From Gymnogyps californianus (lineage: Eukaryota > Chordata > Aves > Accipitriformes > Cathartidae): 64,000 nucleotides of DNA. A model generated the notes under the pieces. It was not told where the DNA came from. It saw nothing but the letters and a program-made list of their open reading frames with translations, and did no database searches. Made by a program: the position numbers and the translations under genes. Within the stretch, counting starts at the first letter, position 1. Each line of letters starts with the position of its first letter. Where the stretch lies: positions 45,128,226-45,192,225 of the forward strand of contig NC_059471.1 in NCBI RefSeq assembly GCF_018139145.2. The letters are read 5' to 3'. Shown here piece after piece: positions 24,401-36,563 of the stretch.

Positions 24401-27400
24401 AGTGATAGGATGGAAATTTCATCAGTTTTGGGGTCTTCAAGAAAAGGCTCCCATCCCTTATGACGACTGATGATTTTCATGCATGAGGTACCTGACTGTA
24501 GTGAGAAGGACATGGTTCTTTCAACTGCAAAAGGGAAAAACCTTATGAGCAGGCTATTATATTGGAACTCGGATACTTCTTACAGAAGCACAGTTAGAGC
24601 ATCTCAGCTGGATGTTGAAATGGATTAATTCATAGGAACTTTTGAAGTCAGACCATTCAAAGAAACCGAAATGAGAGTGAGGCCTTGAAACATAAAATGC
24701 TCAAATATATTTGTCATGTACACCAAGTCCCCAGTGGAGAAACGAACCTGACACGTGAAGTGTTTCTTTGTGTTAGTCAGCAGTGTCAGGTTGAGATGAC
24801 AGTCCAGTGACCATCAGGCATTTGCGAGGTGACCGGCCAGGTGCGAGGTCAGTCCAGGATGCCTAAGCAACAGTTTGGGCAGAGGGACACCTCCAGCGTT
24901 TCTCAGGGCAGGGCTGGGTGCCTGGGGCTGAGCTGAAATGGGGCCCCTGGGCCATGGGCAGGGTGTGGGGGGAGGCCCCAGGCAAGGCTGGTCAAGGCCA
25001 GTAAGGCCCTTTGGGGCCGGGACGGCAGCCTCATAAAGCTCAGCAAATAACATTTGTTTTGGTTTATGCCAGAGACCTTCTCAGGAAAGATGTCCTCAGC
25101 ATGATGGCATTTTCGGGCAAGATGATTGCTAATCCGTATCTCTTACTACCATTTGTGAAAAGGGGTCACCCATCCTTTCACAGTATATATGAAGAGTGAT
25201 GCTCTCATACAAGCATGACATTGTCGTCTGAGACCATTATTCCCTGATGCATAGCACCAGTTTATGAAGTGATGGCAGCTCTTGGGTCATGAGATCATAT
25301 CAGGCTTTTTATCCTGCTGTACTCCTTTCTTTATACAGCAGACATCGGGTTTTAGTAGTTTTCAGCATCCTGTCGAGTAAAATGTCAATGGATGACAACC
25401 TAAATTTAATCATTGGCCTTCTGTAATTTAATCCAAATACAGATCAGTCTGGTTCTGCAGGTTATTTTACAGTGCTTTATTATTTTGGTATTGTTTTCTA
25501 ACTACACTTTAGATTTGAGATAACAAGGCTTGGCAGTTACATGACTCCACTCCCCACAAAATTCTTTAAGTTATCTACTAATTTTTGTGGCTTGCGTTTC
25601 ATTCTTTCTACACCAGAAAATAATTTGTTATGCCTAATTGCCTACTTACTTGCAATATTTTCTAGTAAAGCTATCATAAGAAAGTGAAAATAGCAAGCTA
25701 GGACAAATATTAGTCTTCTTCAGCCAGCACAAACAAACCTATGCCTACCTTGCTCCAGGGGTCCAACAATTTCTGTGGTGCCAATACGAGCTCTTTCATT
25801 TGACTTGGCCTGTATTTTTGGCATATGCAACAACTTAAAAATACTTCCTTTTCATTTCTTATATTGCCAATACCTAAGTTCCCTTCTTGTAGCTTTTGAA
25901 ATAGTTTTTGTGCAACATCTTGAAAGCATTATTTTAGCGTATTTAGAGAAAATCTCATCTAGTATTGTAAGGATCATCCATAAATCAATAGCAATAGCTG
26001 GGAATTCGCTATTATTATATCATTATTATTTTATATTTTTATTTCAGATATTGTAATACAACAGTAGTATTAGTACTTTCCTTAGTATCTCACCCCCACC
26101 AGTAATCCAAATTGCATCTGAGATCAGACAGTTTGATATTTTTTCTTTATCAGGTGAACAGACACATAGTCTGCCTTTAGACTTTGCTCTGTTGCACTTT
26201 TGCCAAACCTCCAGGCCAGGGATGTCTGACCTTTTGAATCAGGGCTGGATACCTGTTCTGGAAACCTCTGTAATTTGCTCTCTCACGATACTTTCCTGTG
26301 TCTTATGGATGCAGTAGCAGCTCACAGGACTAAATATCTGGTAATGCGTAAATGCATTTCAGAAATGTTAAAAATACTTTTTGGGCCAGATTAAATTGTC
26401 AGTTGCAGAGCCCTGCTATTGCGAATGTACCAACCAATGCATTTTTCCCCAGATGTGAATTCAATCTGAAATCATATATGTATAGCTGAAAAAAAGAAGT
26501 ATCTGTTCTCCAAGGTGTAGAAAGGGTGTTTGTGAAGTGCTTTTGGCAATGGCAAGAAGTGGTTTACGGTTAGCTTCCATCTACACCTCATAAATAACAT
26601 TCTCGCTAATAAAGACAAAAACTTTCTACACCTAATTACTAAAGCCAAAGAGTCCCTCTCCATTTGCTCTCATCACCATTTGGCATTTGTTAGCGTCTCT
26701 GAGGCAGTGATCTCTAGTTTTGACAATACAGTTATGAGAAACATGAAAATAAAAAAGAAAGTACCTTCGGCTTGTTAAGGCAGGTAGGTGATGGCCTCAG
26801 CTGCACCTTCATCTCCCTGTACAAATTGTTGGTTTAGCTTCTGAATGAGGTATGCTATTTCCACCATATGAAATTTATATTTTTGTTTCCTTTTGCTTTA
26901 TTTCAGAAGCTCTAACTCTTTTCAAAGCTGCCAGGGGTCACTTGTCAACCTACTGTTTTTCTCACATCAAAATTTCATCTATGTACACCTTAACAACCTC
27001 TAGACTGTCAGAAAGGTGTATTTTCATGTGAAACATCTATTAAAAACAACTCAGGTGGTGATCTTCAAAAACAATGTTTCCCAATAGGGAGGGAAATGGT
27101 CAAAAAGCTACTTTATCTTCCTTTTGCATCAAGTGCAGAAAAATATTTCCAACTCTTCTCTACAGGAATCTGGTGCAAAACATTCCCACTTTACAGGTTT
27201 TGGACCTATACAGAAGTGAAAGGTTCCACCCTTTTTTCCACTGTGCTTCCTGCCCTGGCCAGGAAGTTGCACCCATGCTACCTGCTGTTTCACTTGCTTT
27301 CCTCCTGCAGAGCCGTAACTCTGTCCTGTTCCAAAGTAGTTTCTATTTGAAGATGAAGGGTGTTCTCCTAGGAATTTGAACAGGAGGGCACAGGAGAGTG

Positions 27401-29848
27401 GCAAAAGGAAGGCAATGTGGTTTTCTCATCTGTGTTCTGAAACCCACTGAGATCTTCCATAGTCCTTGGAAGACCTACTCCAATGCTTTTGTCCCTTTCT
27501 TTCCAACGTAGTCTCTGTATGAGTGTTAAGTCCTAGATCTTAATCATGTGTTGCTCATTTAACACTTACCCTTTCACTTAGCCCCTCAGCCCTGTAACTT
27601 AGCCCCTCGACTTCTCTTCCCACACAAAATAAGAGAAAAAAAAAACTCTAAAAGTGCAAGACTGTCTTGGTGCACTTAAGACTTTGACAGATAAAATCCA
27701 GCAAATCTTGCTGCAGCGGTTGAAAAGTTTTCTCATACCTCCATTACCATCACCGGTGCGGGGCGGGCACAAGGGAACGTGTGCTTGTGCCTCTGCTGTG
27801 CTAACGCAAAGGCTAACAGCCAGCCTTAAATCACCAACAAAGTGGGGCTTGAATAAGATACAATTCCTGTACTGAAGTAGGGGTTGCGCATGGGCATACA
27901 TTTCCTCCTGTCAATTCTGCTAAAGAGTGATAACCTGTTACAAAGAGACCATAACAAACAGCTGGGAAGCAGTAACATCTTGAAGTACCTGAACTGTTTG
28001 CTAAGCAAAGCTAAATGAAAGCCCTTAAATCAGTCACAAGTGCCTATACATTCATTTTTTTATTTTATTCTCGGTTTAAAAACATATCACTCATATTTTT
28101 CATTTTTATATGGAGTAATATTTTCCTCAAATTTCTACAGTACTTTCATGGTCAGCCTCCTCTACTAACGTTAACTGAAAAGAATTAAAAACATAAAATG
28201 ATTCTGAGCTAGCTCCTGTCAGAAGTAAAGTTAATTTCTGACTCTTCTTTCTTCCAAGCACTACTTGTCAATGGAGAAGAGCTACTTAAATCTTTCCTAG
28301 TTGTCTTGCACATTCATAGAGCTTTAACTCCAGTGGGACTTTCTGCTGGCTGGTCCATTTCTCCCTACGGGAATTTTTTAGTTCATTTTATTGCCGATAA
28401 CATGTGTGATTCAGTGGTTACTCAGCACCAAATACTCTGACAGAGATTTGCTTCATTCAGCATCTGAATTTTAACTCTTCAGTACTTGCCACAATCCTCT
28501 GTACAGTTTCTGTGACCAGTGACCCAACTGGATCATGCATAAGAACCTTATAAAATATGGTTCCCACATTTTTCACTTCACAGTATTTGCATTCATTGAC
28601 AAAGTTTCTGAAAACTATCATGTTGCAACAGTAAAAGTGAAACTAGGATTTGACTTACCACTTTTCTGAGTTACCTTTGACATGTTGCAGTTCATGGGAC
28701 TTTTTTTTTTAAAATTTCAGGTGGCAGGGCCTTATGCTTTTGGAGGACAGAAGTATAAGTTCTGTTGACAGTCACTGTGGAGATCTGAGGGCTCATGAGT
28801 TGCTGTATGGTAACAACTGAGATTCTCCTAGACAGGCACTGATATATTACTATTGGTTTCTTGTCAAATGTGTTCCCTGAAGTGTAATTATGCACAGAAC
28901 GTGAATACATTAAACCCATTTCAACCACTACGTTTAGCCTCCTCTGCTCTTGTGAACAGACATGCAAAAAACACTCCAACATTTTTTCCTCACTCTTAAA
29001 AAAGCCCCAGTATCTTTGCTTCCCACCTTTAAAGAAAATCAATGTTTGGCAGCTGTCTTATGTTTTTGCTGTTCCTGATTTCCCTCTGTTTTTGGCATTG
29101 CCAACACATTCTGCAATATGCTGCAGTGCCCTTAATAACATTTTGGAAGAGCCTCGCTAGAAATGCCAGTTCACAGAGGATTGAATTAGCATGCATCATC
29201 TACACTGTGTACAGTTACAAGTTTTGAGCCTTTCCCAGTATTTAATTGTTGATATTTCTTTTCAGATGGGTTATACTCATGTGAGGAATGTCCCAATTTT
29301 GTGACACGCTTCACTTTTTTGTTTTGCTCTTACATACTTTGGCTGAAACATTGCTGATGGCACAAAAAATTCTGCATTTCTTGACTGACCAGGCATATCA
29401 TTATGGTTATTATTTTAGTTCAGTTTCATGTTCCATTATTAATAAGCATATTTGCCATATACAGGTTGGCTATCTCTGCTCTTTGGCTCAGTATCAATCA
29501 TTTTCAGAGGCTGAAACTGGATTCTGAGCCTCCGGCTACCCAGATAAAAATAGGGTCTGTAATTTGTCACAGGTGTTTGCCGGAACAATTCCAGCAATGG
29601 ACACAACACTAAAAATTGTAGGACAACATTAGATTTACATGACATGGTGGGAACTCCCTCTACTACTATTTGGGATCTGTTTCTAGAGTATTACGGTTTG
29701 TGACCCTGTGTAACCATCTATGCTGACTTCTGGATGTTGCTGTTGTACATATATCTTCATCTACACTTGAGAATTTTGAAATCAAGTTTTTAAAACCTAT
29801 TCCTTCCTCACATTATGCATTTTATAGTAGGAGCATTAGACCAGGTGA
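24401..29848. other. unique DNA; GC-rich patch at 24.81-25.05 kb
   Basis: A GC-rich segment of about 240 bp (24814-25053, with GGGGCC/GGGGAGG words) stands out from AT-rich surroundings and may be an old repeat. No gene or splice-bounded exon could be supported in the remainder. Confidence 0.5.
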
Positions 29849-32420
29849 CACAGAATCATGGATTTGCAGAATCAGGTAGGCCAGAAGGCACCTCTGGGAG
29901 ACATCCCATCCACCCCGCCCCTGCTCAGGGCAGGGCTAATCAGATCAGGTTGCTCAGACCTGTGTCCAGTTGAGTCTTGAACACCTCCAAGGATGGAGTG
30001 TGTGTCCCACAGTGTCTCTGGGTCTCTTCCAGTACTGGACCAACCTCACGGTAAAAAAAAAATCTTATATCTAATTGAAATCTCCCATGTTCCCCCTTGT
30101 AGCCACTACCTCTCATCCAGTTGCACCTCCAGGAAGAGTCTGGCTCTGTCTTCTTTACGTCCCCCAATCAGGTAGTTGCAGACACAACTTTTTGTTGCAG
30201 ACCTCCCCTTAAATGTCTCTTTTCCAGGCTAAACAGGTCCAGCACTTGCAGCCTTTCCTCATAGACCATGTGCTTCAGCTCCAGAGCAGCTTATTGGCCT
30301 CCTCAGGACTCAATCCAGTATGTCCATGTCTTTCATGTACTGGAGATCCCCAAACTGGACACACTATTCCAGATGCAGTCTCACAAACGCCAAATAGAGG
30401 AGGATCACTTCCCCAGAGCTGTTTGCTGCAGTCTTGCTAATACAGCCCAGGATGCTGTTGGCTTTCCCGGCCACAAGGTCACATTGCTGGCTCATGTTCA
30501 ACTTCTTGTCCTCCAGGATCACCAGGTCCTTTTCAGAAAAGCTGTTTCCCAGACAGCCAACCCTCAGCCTGCATTGTTGCATGAGTTTATTCCATCCCAG
30601 ATGCAAGACTTTGTGTTTGCCTTTGTTGAACTGCCTGAAATTCCTGTCAGCCCATTTCTCCAGCCTGTCAAAGTCCCTCTGAATAGCAGCCCTGCCCTCC
30701 AGTGTGTTGACTGCTCCCCCCAGTTTGGTGTCATCTGCACACTTGCTGAGAATGCAGTCTGTCCCATCAGCCAGGTCATCAATGAAGAGATTAAACAGTG
30801 CTGGTCCCAGTATTGATCCCTGAGGGACACCACTAGTTACTGGCCACCATACAAGTTACTTTGCGTCACTGATCACAACCTGTTGAGCCCAACAGTACAG
30901 CAAATTTTCCACTCACCTTATCATCCATTTATCTAGCCCGTATCTCACCAGTTTGGTGATAAGAAGACTATGGGAGATTGTGTCAAAGGCTTGCTGAAGT
31001 CAAGGCATACAGCACACACTGCCCTCCCCTTGTGCACAACATCATCACAGAAAAGAAATGAGGCTGGTCAGGCATGGTTTGTCCTTGATAAACCCATGCT
31101 GGCGGCTCGCAATCACCTTCTTGTCCTTCGTATGTTTAGACATGGCTTCCAGGAGGATTTGCTCCATAACTGTCTCAGGGACTGAGGTGAGGCTAAGCAG
31201 TCTGTAGCTACCTAGATGCTCCTTCTTGCCCTTCCTGAAGATGGGTGCAATGTTTGCCTTTTTGTAGCCATCAGGAACCTCCCCACTTTGAAATGGCCAT
31301 GACCTTTCAAAAGTGTTAGCAGCATCGCAATGACATCAGCCAGCTCCTCCAGTACCCTCGGGTGCATCCCATCTGGTCCCATGTGAATGTCTAAGTGGGT
31401 TAAGTGCTCCCCGATTCTTCTGTCTTCTCCTACTGTGGGTACTGCTTCACACCTGCAGACTGCTAGGAGGCTCAGGGACCTGGGAGGCCAGAGGGCAGAC
31501 CTTACCAATGAAAACTGAGGAAAAAATGCATTGAGTACCGGAGCCTTTTCCATGTCCCTTGTCACAAGATTCCCTGCTCCACTGAGCAATAAGCCCACAT
31601 TCTTATTAGTCTTCTTTCTGCTACTGATGTACTTACAGAAACTTTTCTTGTTGCCCTTTGCCTCCCTTGCTACTTTCAACTCGAGTTGCACTTTGGCTTT
31701 CCTGACTGTATTCCTACACGCTCAAACAGCATCTGTTCATTCCTCCCAAGTAGTCTGTCCCTGCTTCCACCTTCTGTGTACTTCTTGTGTTTGAGCTCAG
31801 GCAGGAGCTCCATGTTCATCCATACTGGCCTTCTGCCATGCTTGCTCAACTTTCTGAACATTGTGCGCTGTTCTTGTGTTCTGAGGAGGCTGTCCTTGAA
31901 GATCAGCCAGCTCTCCTGGGGCCTTTTGCCCTGCAGCACAGTTTCCCATGAAAGCCTCCCTGAACAGACCTAAATCTGCTCTTCTGAAGTCCAGGGCTGT
32001 AATTCTGCTATTTGTCTTGCTCACTTCTCTCAGGATCTTAAACTCCACAGTCTCACAGTTGCTGCAGCCAAGGCTGCCCTCGACCTTCAGATCTTCAATC
32101 AGTTCTTCCTTGGTTTTTGAGTACCAGGTCCAACATCTCCTCGTTGGTTAACTGATCACCTGCATCAAGAAACAGTTTTCAATACAGTCCAGAAATCTCA
32201 TGGATTGTTTGTGCCATATTGCCTTTCCAGCAGATACTGGGGTGGTCAGAGTCATCTACAATCACCAGGGTCTGTGATTTTGAGGCTTTCTTCAGCTGCC
32301 TAAAGAAGGATTCATCTAGCTTCTCTTCTTGATCAAGTTATCTGTAGGGATATCTACTACAACATTGCCCATGCAGGTCCATCCCCTGATCCTTACTGTT
32401 GCAGAGATGTAGAGTTCAGC
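29849..32420 (-). mobile_element. CR1 LINE, ~2.6 kb, minus strand
   Basis: On the minus strand the element runs from inside the ORF2 endonuclease (around 32400) through the linker and reverse transcriptase to the 3' UTR. It ends at 29849 with three 8-bp terminal units (29849-29872: CACAGAAT, CATGGATT, TGCAGAAT in plus-strand reading), the bird CR1 signature. It lacks ORF1 and the start of ORF2, so it is 5'-truncated. The left end is certain. The right end is uncertain by about 100 bp because similarity fades between 32400 and 32540. Confidence 0.93.
29940..32420 (-). pseudogene. CR1 ORF2 (endonuclease / reverse transcriptase), inactivated
   Basis: Domains in transcript order: a decayed endonuclease part (VRIRG near 32395; LDESFFRQLKKAS near 32310; the metal-binding GDFNHP motif replaced by DDSDHP near 32250), the linker with KKSFCKYISSRK near 31640, a GPDGMHPRVL block near 31360, then the RT palm and thumb. 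The palm keeps SGVPQGSILGP near 30820 and the catalytic Asp-Asp pair in CADDTKL (codons at about 30730-30735; the family usually has FADD). The C-terminus reads PSLEVFKTQLDTGL near 29970. Damage: TGA at 30913-30915 where the family has Trp, TAA at 30856-30858, and a 1-bp deletion in the SKAFDT region near 30990. The RT is otherwise open from about 30855 to 30364. Confidence 0.9.
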
Positions 32421-35400
32421 AGGTCTGGGAGCAGATGTCTGAGCTTTTGTGGTACTGGGGGGAAATGGTAGGCCATTAGCATGGTATCACGTGCCAGAGC
32501 ACTTCATTGAGAAGCTGTCAGCATTATCAGCACATCACCATCGATTGATGCTGGCAGGCACCAACTGAGATGGAAAACAGAGGCTACAGAGTAACAGTGA
32601 AATTAGCACTGGTGGGACTCAGCTCCAGATTATGGCATCTAAATTTAAGTGTGTGGTTATATACGTGGGGCCAGTGTCTAATCTCAAGGTATGAACATGG
32701 GTCTTATCTGCAGCTTGGTGCTCCTCACTTCTACGTAAGGCAGCTGGAATAACAGCTGTGGAGATGGGCTACCTTTTATCAGTGAGAAAAGGAAAAGATC
32801 CCTACAGCTGAAAGACGATAAGTAATAAAATGCTTACTGTAGAGCAGTAAGCATTTGAGAATCCCTAAGAAGCAGCTACAGAGAGGCTTGCTGGAAAAAG
32901 TCCCATGAGAGGTGGATACCTCTACAAAGGGGAGAGTTTGCACTGAGCTGGGGGCCATCCAAGGCCCCCAAGGATAGAGCTGGCTTGATATCACACACAC
33001 TGCTATAGCAACGTAACTGGAGCCATTCAAGATGATTCAGGAATTTAAGTCTATACATAGATCATTGCAGAGAGATTTAAAATCTAACGGCAAAAAAAGC
33101 TTTTACTAGCAATAATGGATACAGATCTAAGTTTCTCTTCTGAAGCTCAGTAGTATTTATACCTACAGGTACAACATTATAAGACAATATATATATTGCT
33201 ATGTTGCACTATCTTTTATTGCAGGAGAAACAAATTCCCATGTTTTAAAATTTCTTTTAAAATTATTTACATTCTCCAGAATGTTAAACAATAATATTAA
33301 AGTTTCAGACAGTATTTTTCTTTCAGGTAAGCACCACAGGCCTAAATACAACACATTTTTTTCTCTCTCAGGGGTCAGTCGAGATTTTATGGGTCAGATA
33401 CGAATTTCTTGATATTGTTTTTTTTCTTTCTGCTCCAAATCTATGTGTATTTGTTTTTAATTCTGCCTCAGACACCTCCTTGTTACATAAGGCAGGAAAA
33501 AAGTTGGCAAAGCTGGTGTTTCTTGTTATCTCTCTCTCTCTGTTTTAGTCTCTCTACTCCTTCATTGTTTGTAGTTGCTTATGTGGGCTCTCTTCTTTAA
33601 CTCTTACAACACCTGGTCAATCTCCAATTACTTGCCCAGCTCCTTGGCCTTTACTTCTGCTTGCTGTTTGCTTCAACAAGCAAGCCAGCTGCTTTCTCCT
33701 AAGATTATTTCACTAACCCCATGAAATCTACCCTCAGCTTATCAAGGGTGATAAATGCTTCCCGCTCTGTCTATATGTTGCTATCGAGAACAACTACTCC
33801 TGGGCATTCCTATAAACCTGCCGGTCTTGTTCTCACCTTCTGGCAGCCTGGCTGAATTCAGGCCTTCTCCCATCCTTTTCCTTGATCCTTCAGGACTCGG
33901 CTTTTTGATGGTGCTGGCTGCCCACAGTCCTCACTATTTCAATTTAAAGTTCTGATTGTTCAGATATTTTGGAAGTCAGGATACTGATCCTACAATTCAT
34001 AATTTTTCCAGCCAACACAGGGCACATGTATATGTGCATGGAAGTAAGCAAGCCCTTTAAAATAAAGGAAGGTTTGTATGTAAAGGGAAGTACATTTTTA
34101 GGTACATTGCTATATCCATTACAATAACAGAAATTATTCTCATGCTTGATTATTACAAAAGCTAGCAAGTGCCTTCTCCACTGCAATTCACAATAATATT
34201 ATTTCTGAAACACACTTTTGCAAAATTTCATGATCCAGAATATGGCAGTTACTACAAGCAACTGTAAAATATGAAGCTTTTTCACAAAAACCCATACTAG
34301 TACCAAATGACATTCAATCTACTGTATGTACTGTAAAATCACCGTTTGTGATTGTGGACAATAACAGTGTTTTACTGTGCAGGTGGTTTATGTTGTCAAC
34401 AAGAACTCGCGATAAAAACACAACATTAAGATCAGGCTGACACTAGGAATGAGTGTAGATTGTCAAGTACAATCTGGCAGCTAATGTAAATCACAAAAAC
34501 TAATCGAATCACATTTTTCTTGCCTGTTGTGGGTGTTTATATAATAATATGTCCCTTAATCTGCTGAACCCCAGTTTAATTTCTCATCTTGGTGTTTCAG
34601 AAATTGTCTTGGCAAGAAGGGTGTCAGAGGGGCATGTCCATGTTAATTCAGCCAAATCACCCCTCTCCCTCCCAAAAGTAAAGGGTCTTGGGAAAGACCA
34701 TTCTGAGATCTTGACTGCTTTAAAGAGGAGCAACGATACCTTTGCATTCCTGTCTGGAGGATATATGACTGATGCCGAGGAAGAGCCTGGCTAACTCTCA
34801 CAGTTGTAGGTAACAACTGGCCCACATGTTACCTTGTCGTAGTTTACAGAAGCTGCAGCTTTCACTTCAGCTAAATCTCAGTTCTGAGATTTTTTTTTAA
34901 ATTATTTTATATGGTTTGTTTTACTCATGTAGCTGATTATGTAAATGTGTAAGCTAATATTCAATACTGCTTCCTATTAAAAAAAAACACAAAAAAACAA
35001 CCAGCGTGACTCCTGATTGGCTCATCTTGTGTCATGAATGTATCCCATGCTTTCTATAGTATCTCTCTCCAAAAATCGCGCAGCCTGCACCTGCTTCTGA
35101 TAGTTTTACTCAAAGCTCTGTGTCTCCTTGCAGAAGAGCAAGCCCCATTTATTTCAATGATACCACCTCTGGATAGAGATGTACTCGATATAAATTAAGC
35201 TATGTAAAACCTGGCTCACTGACATGGTTAATAATTTATTGCAGGCTTTTGGCAGATCCTTCTCATAGAATGAAAGACAAGCTCCTATAACATGAAACTT
35301 AGGACTGTATGGAGAAATTTCCAGCGTGTCTCACAAGCACTTTCAGAACACCTGTAACAAAAGGTATGAGGCTATTACAGCGGTTCTGTACTCCAAAGAC

Positions 35401-36339
35401 AGAAAATACATAGTGCACACACTGACTGATGCAGGTACAGGTAATTAAGCTGGCCAAGTTATGTTCTCATGTATTCCAGCAAAATCCTAATAATTTCACA
35501 CCTTTCAGTAGGCTTCCTCTAGTCTTGAGTATTGTAAAGGAGAATTTGAGCAGGGTGTATGTTAGAGATGCAGATTCATTAGTGTCAGAAAATTACATTA
35601 GCGTAGTGTCTGAAAATTACTTCCTCATTTGTGAAACTTGCCTTGCCAGGAAGATATTTACTTTAAACAAAACCTAAACTTGCAGCCGAAGATTTCTCAT
35701 GATCAAATCTGTCAGCTTGAAAGACATCCTTTCTTAGTTTCCTTCCTCCTACCACATGCCCACTATATGCGAGTCTCACAGATTAGAAAATATTGCTCTG
35801 TACCATGGATTCGTGACAAGTTTTTTTCATCCAAATTAACCTTTGCAAGCTCCATTACTTTCCTGTCAACTTCCCGGTTACTGTTATAATCAAAAAACTT
35901 ATTTCTGAAGGTTTAGTTGTATTTGAGAGACACAAAACTGCGATGGGCATTTAAACACTCTAGCAAGAGCTCTGGAAAAAGAATGCTGTTATGAATATTG
36001 AGTGGGCACATGCTGATATGTGCTACAAAATGCTGATGATGGAGCTCTCTCTTTTTGTAGCCGTCCAGCCTTGCTTGCTCATAGGGAGAGGAAGTATGGT
36101 CACTATCTTTCCTTATCTCCATTTGGGTCATGATATGTAGGTAAACTGCTCCGGAAAGGCTTTTAACAGGGTTTAAAGCAAGAAATCCTGTTTGGAGAAT
36201 ATGTAAGCTAGGGAAGACAAGTTCTGCATTAAACATATAAATAGGTACTTCAACAAGCCGGCATTGAACAAGCAATTTTGCATCTTCTTTGGAGAGAGGA
36301 AGCAAATCTTTCTTTTGCTCTCTGGTTCTTCAAATGCAG
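32421..36339. other. unique DNA; no gene recognised
   Basis: Contains a perfect 12-bp inverted repeat (32828-32856), a short (CT)n tract (about 33527-33541) and AT-rich sequence. An open frame at 34549-34794 follows a reasonable splice-acceptor-like tract, but I recognise no domain in it. Confidence 0.55.
32828..32856. repeat. perfect 12-bp inverted repeat with 5-nt loop
   Basis: The arms AAATGCTTACTG and CAGTAAGCATTT are exact reverse complements separated by TAGAG. A transcript could form a 12-bp hairpin. That is too short for a canonical microRNA precursor; it may be chance or the remnant of a small inverted-repeat element. Confidence 0.85.
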
Positions 36340-36563
36340 ATTGAATATGAGCCTGAAGACAGCGAGATGCTCAGTTGCCTCTGTGAACAGCCAGACAAAG
36401 CTCTTGATGAACCGGGAGTCTGATTCTACGAGAAGGCCCGGTTTCATGACGAAGGGAAGAAGGTGCCAACTGCCGGCAGTCCAAGTGCCCTAAAGATAGG
36501 ACTGCCAGGAAAACACATATTTGAATTTCTCTCCACCGGACAAGTTTTTGCTCTTAAAATGAG
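36340..36563 (+). other. exon-like open frame with in-frame TGA (candidate exon or pseudo-exon)
   Basis: A 224-nt segment is bounded by a pyrimidine-rich tract ending in CAG (acceptor, 36337-36339) and an AG/GTATGT donor (36564). One frame is open for all 74 codons except a single TGA at codon 28 (36421-36423). The part before the stop is acidic (IEYEPEDSEML), the part after is basic to hydrophobic (FYEKARFHDEGKKVP, then FEFLSTGQVFALKM). The TGA sits where a CGA arginine codon would give it by one CpG transition. CpG is locally denser than in flanking DNA. I cannot name the protein. It may be a decayed exon, an exon whose real frame stops here, or coincidence. Confidence 0.25.

Noticed and set aside
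24814..25053. GC-rich patch as a second CpG island
   Set aside because: GC-rich but CpG-poor (mostly GGGGCC, CCAGG and TGGG words), so it lacks the mark of an unmethylated promoter island.
30564..30833. 89-codon minus-strand open frame inside the CR1
   Set aside because: It is a shadow in another frame; the adjacent frame carries the genuine reverse-transcriptase motifs.
31531..31794. Plus-strand open frames across the CR1
   Set aside because: Antisense shadows of the minus-strand ORF2 remnant.
34549..34794. 82-codon plus-strand open frame following a TTTCAG acceptor-like tract
   Set aside because: No recognisable protein family; length is within chance expectation for 64 kb in six frames.
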